A DNA stretch of 11,447 nucleotides from Bacteroidales bacterium (GTDB taxonomy: Bacteria > Bacteroidota > Bacteroidia > Bacteroidales > UBA12077). Each line of letters starts with the position of its first letter. Within the stretch, counting starts at the first letter, position 1. The stretch is from the NCBI GenBank assembly GCA_030635365.1, contig DAOVYZ010000050.1:1-11447 (forward strand), written 5' to 3'. The position numbers were made by a program, and so were the translations under genes. Shown piece after piece: positions 7,104 to 11,447 of the stretch. The notes under the pieces were generated by a model. It was not told the origin of the DNA and searched no databases. It was given only the letters and a program-made list of their open reading frames with translations.

Positions 7104-8843
7104 ATGATTTATCTAAGCAAAATGAAACTAATTAGAGGTCTGTTTAAAAATCACAAAACGTTTGTTTGTTTGCTCGTAATAGCTACAATACTTATTAGTT
7201 ATAATATAAACAATCGGTATTTATGGTTGGATGAGAGTTACACGGCAATATTTGCTAAAAATATTTTAAAATCAGGAGTTCCTACAGCGTATGACGGACA
7301 AAGCATTCATACCCGAATGAATGGAAATGATTTTAACGAAAAGTTATTAAATATAATTCATCCATGGTTGCATTATTATATAATTGCTTTTTCATTTAAG
7401 CTTTTTGGTGTAGGTACAACAGCTGCCCGAATACCATCAATACTATTCGGATTGCTTAGTATTATTGGTGTTTATAAATTGAGTAACCAAATTTCAAATG
7501 CCGATAAAAAGCTAATGCTATATTCAACATTAATTTATACATTTTCAATGCCTTTTCTTGTGAGTGTTCGATTTTGTAAATATCAGGCATTGGTAATGTG
7601 TTTTGGTGTTTTTGCTTCGTACTTTTATTTTAAATTTATTGATAAACAAAAATTTAAGTATCTTATTTTTCTTATAATACATTCGGTTTTATTGTTTTAT
7701 AGCAACTATATTGTTTTTGTTACAATAGTAGGTAGCTTGGGTATATATCATCTTCTGGTTATACGAAATTTTTTTCAACAATTATCAATTGCAACTTTTA
7801 TAGTAATATTTCTTACTCTACCATGGATTATTTATATTCAAGTACACAATCAGGGTTTTTACCGAAGTTTTTTTTTGGGTTTTGTTGAAGGGGGTCCATT
7901 TTTTTTGGATCACTTAATTATTTCAATTTGGCAATTTAATACCTTATACTTTCCCTTTTTTAGCCTATTAATTATTTTTTTTCTCATTAAAATTGTTCGT
8001 TACTTTTCAGCCATAAAACTTGATTCTAGTGAAAAACCGAATTCAAAACATTCTTGGTTCTTTCTTATATTAATAGTTTTTACAATATTAGTTTATAATA
8101 TATTTATTCCATTAAATCTCGAGTGGTGGTATATAAGTGCTTTCCCTTTTTGTGCTATATTTTTAGCAATTGCAATTCGAAAATTCTTTCAATTAAATAC
8201 TATACTGTCCTATATACTTGTGTTTATAGTAGTGGTTACAAATGTGTTGCACGTTATGCCTTTTCGATTTATTGACTGGTTGCATATTGATCCTGTGAAG
8301 TATAGTTCAATTATTAAATCGCCCAGACACAATGGGTATATCTGGGATAGTGCCTATAGATACATACAATACGAATCTCAATTTAGAATATTACTATACG
8401 ATTTTATTGATGCTATAAATTCGGATTACGATAGCGCTGCAGAAGGATTGATTAAATATTTTGAGAATGATCCAAATCCAGGTAAAATTGTTAATTCGTC
8501 CTTGTTATCTCCGGCTGTACTTTTTTATACCGATCTTAAAGTTGTAAATCAGCTAAACCCTGATATGCCTCCCAACGGACCAATTTCTACACTTATATTC
8601 ACGAGTTATCCGAATGCTGAGAAATTTCAGAAGTTAACTCAATGCGATTACGATAAGATAGACTATTTTATTCACACGCCTTTTATGGATGTGCCGTTTC
8701 CATTTCTTGATTATTTAGATGAAAATTCCTCAAAATTTAAAAAAACATATATTAATTATCCCGATGTTTTTGATAGTCCTAATTTTTTAAAATCGCCTAA
8801 AAATGCAGCAGGATTTTATGTTTATAAAAGAATCTCAAAATAG
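7104..8843 (+). CDS. GT39/PMT-like membrane glycosyltransferase (copy A2)
   Basis: A 579-residue GT-C type integral membrane protein, likely using a polyprenyl-phosphate sugar donor on the periplasmic side. Trp-Leu-Asp-Glu-Ser-Tyr-Thr (41-47) after the first membrane helix matches the acidic first-loop motif of ArnT/PMT_2 enzymes, with Asp43-Glu44 as the candidate catalytic pair. His-Pro-Trp-Leu-His (86-90) resembles the His-Pro-Pro-Leu loop of the family. About ten to twelve hydrophobic segments follow to near 383, with Trp-Trp-Tyr-Ile-Ser (341-345) shared with A3. Residues 385-579 form a soluble, probably periplasmic tail that is well conserved among the three copies. The start is ATG 7104, 22 bases after the radical SAM gene; ATG 7122 (Met7) is a possible alternative. 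The acceptor is unknown. By eye A2 and A3 are more alike than either is to A1. Confidence 0.85.
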   Translation: MIYLSKMKLIRGLFKNHKTFVCLLVIATILISYNINNRYLWLDESYTAIFAKNILKSGVPTAYDGQSIHTRMNGNDFNEKLLNIIHPWLHYYIIAFSFKLFGVGTTAARIPSILFGLLSIIGVYKLSNQISNADKKLMLYSTLIYTFSMPFLVSVRFCKYQALVMCFGVFASYFYFKFIDKQKFKYLIFLIIHSVLLFYSNYIVFVTIVGSLGIYHLLVIRNFFQQLSIATFIVIFLTLPWIIYIQVHNQGFYRSFFLGFVEGGPFFLDHLIISIWQFNTLYFPFFSLLIIFFLIKIVRYFSAIKLDSSEKPNSKHSWFFLILIVFTILVYNIFIPLNLEWWYISAFPFCAIFLAIAIRKFFQLNTILSYILVFIVVVTNVLHVMPFRFIDWLHIDPVKYSSIIKSPRHNGYIWDSAYRYIQYESQFRILLYDFIDAINSDYDSAAEGLIKYFENDPNPGKIVNSSLLSPAVLFYTDLKVVNQLNPDMPPNGPISTLIFTSYPNAEKFQKLTQCDYDKIDYFIHTPFMDVPFPFLDYLDENSSKFKKTYINYPDVFDSPNFLKSPKNAAGFYVYKRISK

Positions 8844-8959
8844 ATTGCTGACGCTCGTTTATAATGAGTAATATTTACTGATGATGACAATATATGAATA
8901 AAGTATATCAAATTTACTTTCAGACTGTGTTGTTTTATTTGCTTGATATCAGGCATTGC

Positions 8960-8967
8960 TATTTTTT
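8960..8967 (+). promoter_or_regulatory. Possible Bacteroidota-type promoter (-7 element) upstream of A3
   Basis: In the 151-base gap before A3, TTTG at 8938-8941 is followed after 18 bases by TATTTTTT at 8960-8967. This resembles the Bacteroidota sigma-ABfr pattern (TTTG near -33, TAnnTTTG near -7), with the last base differing. It would place transcription start about 20 bases before ATG 8995. In AT-rich DNA such matches arise by chance, so the call is weak; the support is its place in the longest intergenic gap. Confidence 0.25.
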
Positions 8968-8994
8968 CAATTATGATGAATCCTATTTAATACC

Positions 8995-10734
8995 ATGAAT
9001 ATGAATAAATTATTTATATCTGTGAGAGGCATACTAAAAAATCATAGTATTTTTATTATACTATTTCTTATTGTCACAGTATTCGCATCATACCGTCTCA
9101 ATTACAGATGTTTATGGCACGATGAAGCATATACAGCTGCACTTGCTAAAAACACACTGAAATTTGGTTATCCTACAGCATATGATGGAAAAAGTTTTAT
9201 TACCGGATTAAATGGAAATGATTTTAATGATGAATTTCAACATATTGTGTATCCCTGGCTTCATTTTTATCTTATAGCATCTTCGTTTAAATTATTTGGA
9301 TTGAATGAGATTGCTGCAAGACTGCCATCGCTGTTATTTGGATTATTAAGTATCATTGGTGTTTACAAATTAAGTGGGCAAATTTCAAAGTACGATAAGA
9401 AATTAATGCTTTACGCAACAATAATTTATGCATTTTCAATACCTTTTCTTATAGTATCCAGAATGTGTAAATATCAAGCATTAGTAATGTTTTTTGGCGT
9501 TTTTGCAACGTTTCATTATTTCCGGTTTATTGAAAAACAAAAAACAAAGAACCTCATTTTATCAATTATACATTCTATTTTTTTATTTTATTGTAATTAT
9601 GTGATGTTTGGTACAATACTAGTAACTTTAGCTGTGTATCATCTTTTCTATATCCGAAATAGTTACCGCAAATTACTGGTAGCTAATGGTATCGTTTTGC
9701 TATTTACACTGCCATGGATAATTTATATACAAATGCATAATATGAATTGTCTTCGTGGTTTTTTTCTTGGACTGGAAGGGGGATTTCTATTCTTTTTAGA
9801 TCATTTAATAACATCATTATGGCAACTAAATACAATATTTTTTCCCTTTATAGGTTTACTAATACTATATTTAATTATTATACTATTTCGATTCTTTCTC
9901 CCTGAAAAAAGAAATATTACCGAAAGGAAAAAATTTATACATAATCAGTTCTTTATACTGCTGGTATGTTTCACTGTTCTTATTTATAATGCCTTACTCC
10001 CGTTAATGTCGAATTGGTGGTATATCAGTATTTTTCCTTTTTGTGCAATACTTTTAGCTGGTACAATTAAAAATGTCTTTCGATTAAATACTATTGCTAC
10101 TTATATAATCCTATTTGTTATTTCTGCAACGAACTTATTACATGTATTACCTTACAGGTTCGTTAACTGGATAAATCTGAATCCATCTAAATATAGTTCA
10201 ATTATAAAATCGCCAAATCATAACGGGTACATATGGGATGATATTTACAGGTATATTGAGTATGATTCTCAGTTTAAATTTTTATTATACGATTATCTCG
10301 ACGGTATAAATTCTGATTACAATAGCGCAGCTGAAGGGTTGGTAAAATATTTTGTTAATGATATAAATAAAGGTGAAATTGTAAATTCATCAATGTTATC
10401 ACCTGCCGTTTTATTTTATACCGATTTAACCGTAGTAAATCAACTGGATCCGAACCGAGATGCATTTGGTCCAATTTCGGCACTGTTATACACAGGTTAT
10501 CCAAATGCGAAGAAATACCATACATATTCCGATTGTGAATACGATAAAATAGACTATTTTATTTATACTCCTTCAATGGACTTGCCTTATCCATATCTTG
10601 AATACATAAAGAAAAACGCCTCTAAATTTAGAGAAACATATATTGATTATCCCGATGTTTTCGATGGCCCTAATTTTCTCAAGTCGCCCGAAAATGCAGC
10701 CGGATTTTATATTTATAAAAGAATCCTAAAATAA
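8995..10734 (+). CDS. GT39/PMT-like membrane glycosyltransferase (copy A3)
   Basis: A 579-residue paralogue of A2, equal in length and collinear with it. Asp43-Glu44 in Trp-His-Asp-Glu-Ala-Tyr-Thr keeps the first-loop acidic pair. The second loop motif is Tyr-Pro-Trp-Leu-His at 86-90, where A2 has His at 86. Trp241 is present (TGG 9715-9717), unlike the interrupted copy A1. The membrane region ends near residue 384 and is followed by a soluble tail. Over the last 64 residues I count 47 identities with A2. The start is ATG 8995; ATG 9001 is a possible alternative. The gene follows A2 after 151 bases and is followed after only 6 bases by lipoprotein B2, so A3 and B2 are probably co-transcribed. 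Like A2 it is expected in the inner membrane, with the donor sugar and acceptor unknown. Divergence in the loops suggests different specificity or redundancy. Confidence 0.85.
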   Translation: MNMNKLFISVRGILKNHSIFIILFLIVTVFASYRLNYRCLWHDEAYTAALAKNTLKFGYPTAYDGKSFITGLNGNDFNDEFQHIVYPWLHFYLIASSFKLFGLNEIAARLPSLLFGLLSIIGVYKLSGQISKYDKKLMLYATIIYAFSIPFLIVSRMCKYQALVMFFGVFATFHYFRFIEKQKTKNLILSIIHSIFLFYCNYVMFGTILVTLAVYHLFYIRNSYRKLLVANGIVLLFTLPWIIYIQMHNMNCLRGFFLGLEGGFLFFLDHLITSLWQLNTIFFPFIGLLILYLIIILFRFFLPEKRNITERKKFIHNQFFILLVCFTVLIYNALLPLMSNWWYISIFPFCAILLAGTIKNVFRLNTIATYIILFVISATNLLHVLPYRFVNWINLNPSKYSSIIKSPNHNGYIWDDIYRYIEYDSQFKFLLYDYLDGINSDYNSAAEGLVKYFVNDINKGEIVNSSMLSPAVLFYTDLTVVNQLDPNRDAFGPISALLYTGYPNAKKYHTYSDCEYDKIDYFIYTPSMDLPYPYLEYIKKNASKFRETYIDYPDVFDGPNFLKSPENAAGFYIYKRILK

Positions 10735-10740
10735 GTGAAT

Positions 10741-11447
10741 ATGTATTTTACCCGGTATTTGTTAATAATAATGATGGCAATATCGTTGCATTCATGTAAC
10801 GATAATCCCGTAGTATCTCCGGATTATGTTGCAGAACTATATTTTGATTGTTTGCAGCAGTGGCAATATGATAAAGCGTTTGATTTACTATCTGAAAAAG
10901 ATCAGAAAAATACATTCAGATATTCGTATCGACCCGAAAGTCCTTTTGGAGCATGGTGGTTAACGTGTTGTTTTGTGGGAGTTCCTGAATATATTGACAG
11001 TAAAAGTGCTAATGTAAATATTACACTTTTTGATATTTTATCGTGCAATAAAAAAAAGCTGCTATGTGAGTTAGGAGTAGAGAATAAACAATGGAAAATA
11101 AAATCGTTGAAAAATATTGATATTGACAATGAATTATCCGATCTTTCGACTGATACAAAAAGCGCATTTCGTGAGATTAATTCATTAGTAGCTCGAGAAG
11201 AATATAAACGTGCTTCATCCTTATGTTTATCATTAGTAGAGAACGATCCGTTTAATTTTATATTACGAGGAAAATTTAGTTTGCTACTAGCACTTACATC
11301 TATTAATGAAAAGGAAGCCTGGATAAATAAAACAATTAAATATTTACCGTATTCGTTTTGTGAGCATGAACTTGTATTGCAACTAGATCCCAATAATTTA
11401 GATGCAATATTTGCGAAAGGATTAAACACCTTATACGGTTTAAAAGA
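10741..11447 (+). CDS. TPR lipoprotein (copy B2), 3' end beyond the window
   Basis: An open frame of 235 codons that runs off the right edge. ATG 10741 is 6 bases after the A3 stop; an in-frame GTG at 10735 is an alternative. The N-terminus is a type II signal peptide ending Leu-His-Ser-Cys, with Cys19 as the likely lipidation site; His at -2 is slightly unusual. Residues 31-73 align ungapped with residues 31-73 of B1, 23 of 43 identical by my count, including Cys-Leu-Gln-Gln-Trp and Tyr-Ser-Tyr-Arg-Pro. A Trp-Lys-Ile segment at 118-120 and a TPR-like region further on also match. B1 is 301 residues, so roughly the last fifth is missing here. It is likely a periplasmic-facing lipoprotein working with A3. 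Function is unknown. Confidence 0.82.
   Translation, partial: MYFTRYLLIIMMAISLHSCNDNPVVSPDYVAELYFDCLQQWQYDKAFDLLSEKDQKNTFRYSYRPESPFGAWWLTCCFVGVPEYIDSKSANVNITLFDILSCNKKKLLCELGVENKQWKIKSLKNIDIDNELSDLSTDTKSAFREINSLVAREEYKRASSLCLSLVENDPFNFILRGKFSLLLALTSINEKEAWINKTIKYLPYSFCEHELVLQLDPNNLDAIFAKGLNTLYGLK

Noticed and set aside
8844..8890. Rho-independent terminator after A2
   Set aside because: Only short AT-rich inverted pieces are present. There is no GC-rich stem followed by a T run.
8894..8998. A 34-codon + strand frame in the gap between A2 and A3, overlapping the A3 start by ATGA
   Set aside because: The overlap hints at translational coupling, but the peptide has no recognisable motif or homologue in the window and such short frames are common by chance. 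It also covers the possible promoter.
10902..11429. Minus-strand open frame of 175 codons
   Set aside because: It lies antisense to lipoprotein B2, whose + strand frame has a signal peptide and clear homology to B1. The minus-strand translation shows no recognisable domain.
1..11447. Genome-wide TAG reassignment to explain the in-frame TAG in A1
   Set aside because: TAG also serves as the terminal codon of A1 and A2 at the expected, conserved end of the protein, so it acts as a normal stop here.

Overview
The window is AT-rich (roughly 30% GC by eye) and every supported gene lies on the + strand. No start codon has a convincing Shine-Dalgarno sequence. Secreted and lipoprotein TPR proteins are prominent. 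These traits fit a Bacteroidota genome, though nothing here fixes the taxon.

Layout: (1) 1-1196 is the 3' part of a GT39/PMT-like membrane glycosyltransferase (copy A1), interrupted at 168-170 by an in-frame TAG where its two paralogues have TGG (Trp241). (2) 1283-2188 is a TPR lipoprotein (copy B1). (3) 2248-3027 is a secreted TPR protein. (4) 3070-7081 is a four-gene block: a TrpB-like PLP enzyme with an altered lysine motif, a membrane-anchored metallophosphoesterase, a class I SAM methyltransferase, and a radical SAM/SPASM protein. (5) 7104-8843 and 8995-10734 are two full-length paralogues of the glycosyltransferase (A2, A3), 579 residues each. (6) 10741-11447 is a second lipoprotein homologous to B1 (B2), cut by the window end.

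The glycosyltransferase-lipoprotein pair therefore occurs on both sides of the enzyme block (A1-B1 and A3-B2), with an extra glycosyltransferase A2. Most intergenic gaps are 7-86 bases. The largest is 151 bases before A3, where a weak Bacteroidota-type promoter can be read. Much of the window could be one transcription unit.

A cautious reading is an envelope locus: GT-C enzymes that use polyprenyl-phosphate sugars, periplasmic lipoproteins carrying TPRs, and cytoplasmic modifying enzymes. The substrate cannot be read from sequence. No trp genes, RiPP precursor, transposase, tRNA, rRNA or CRISPR array is visible.
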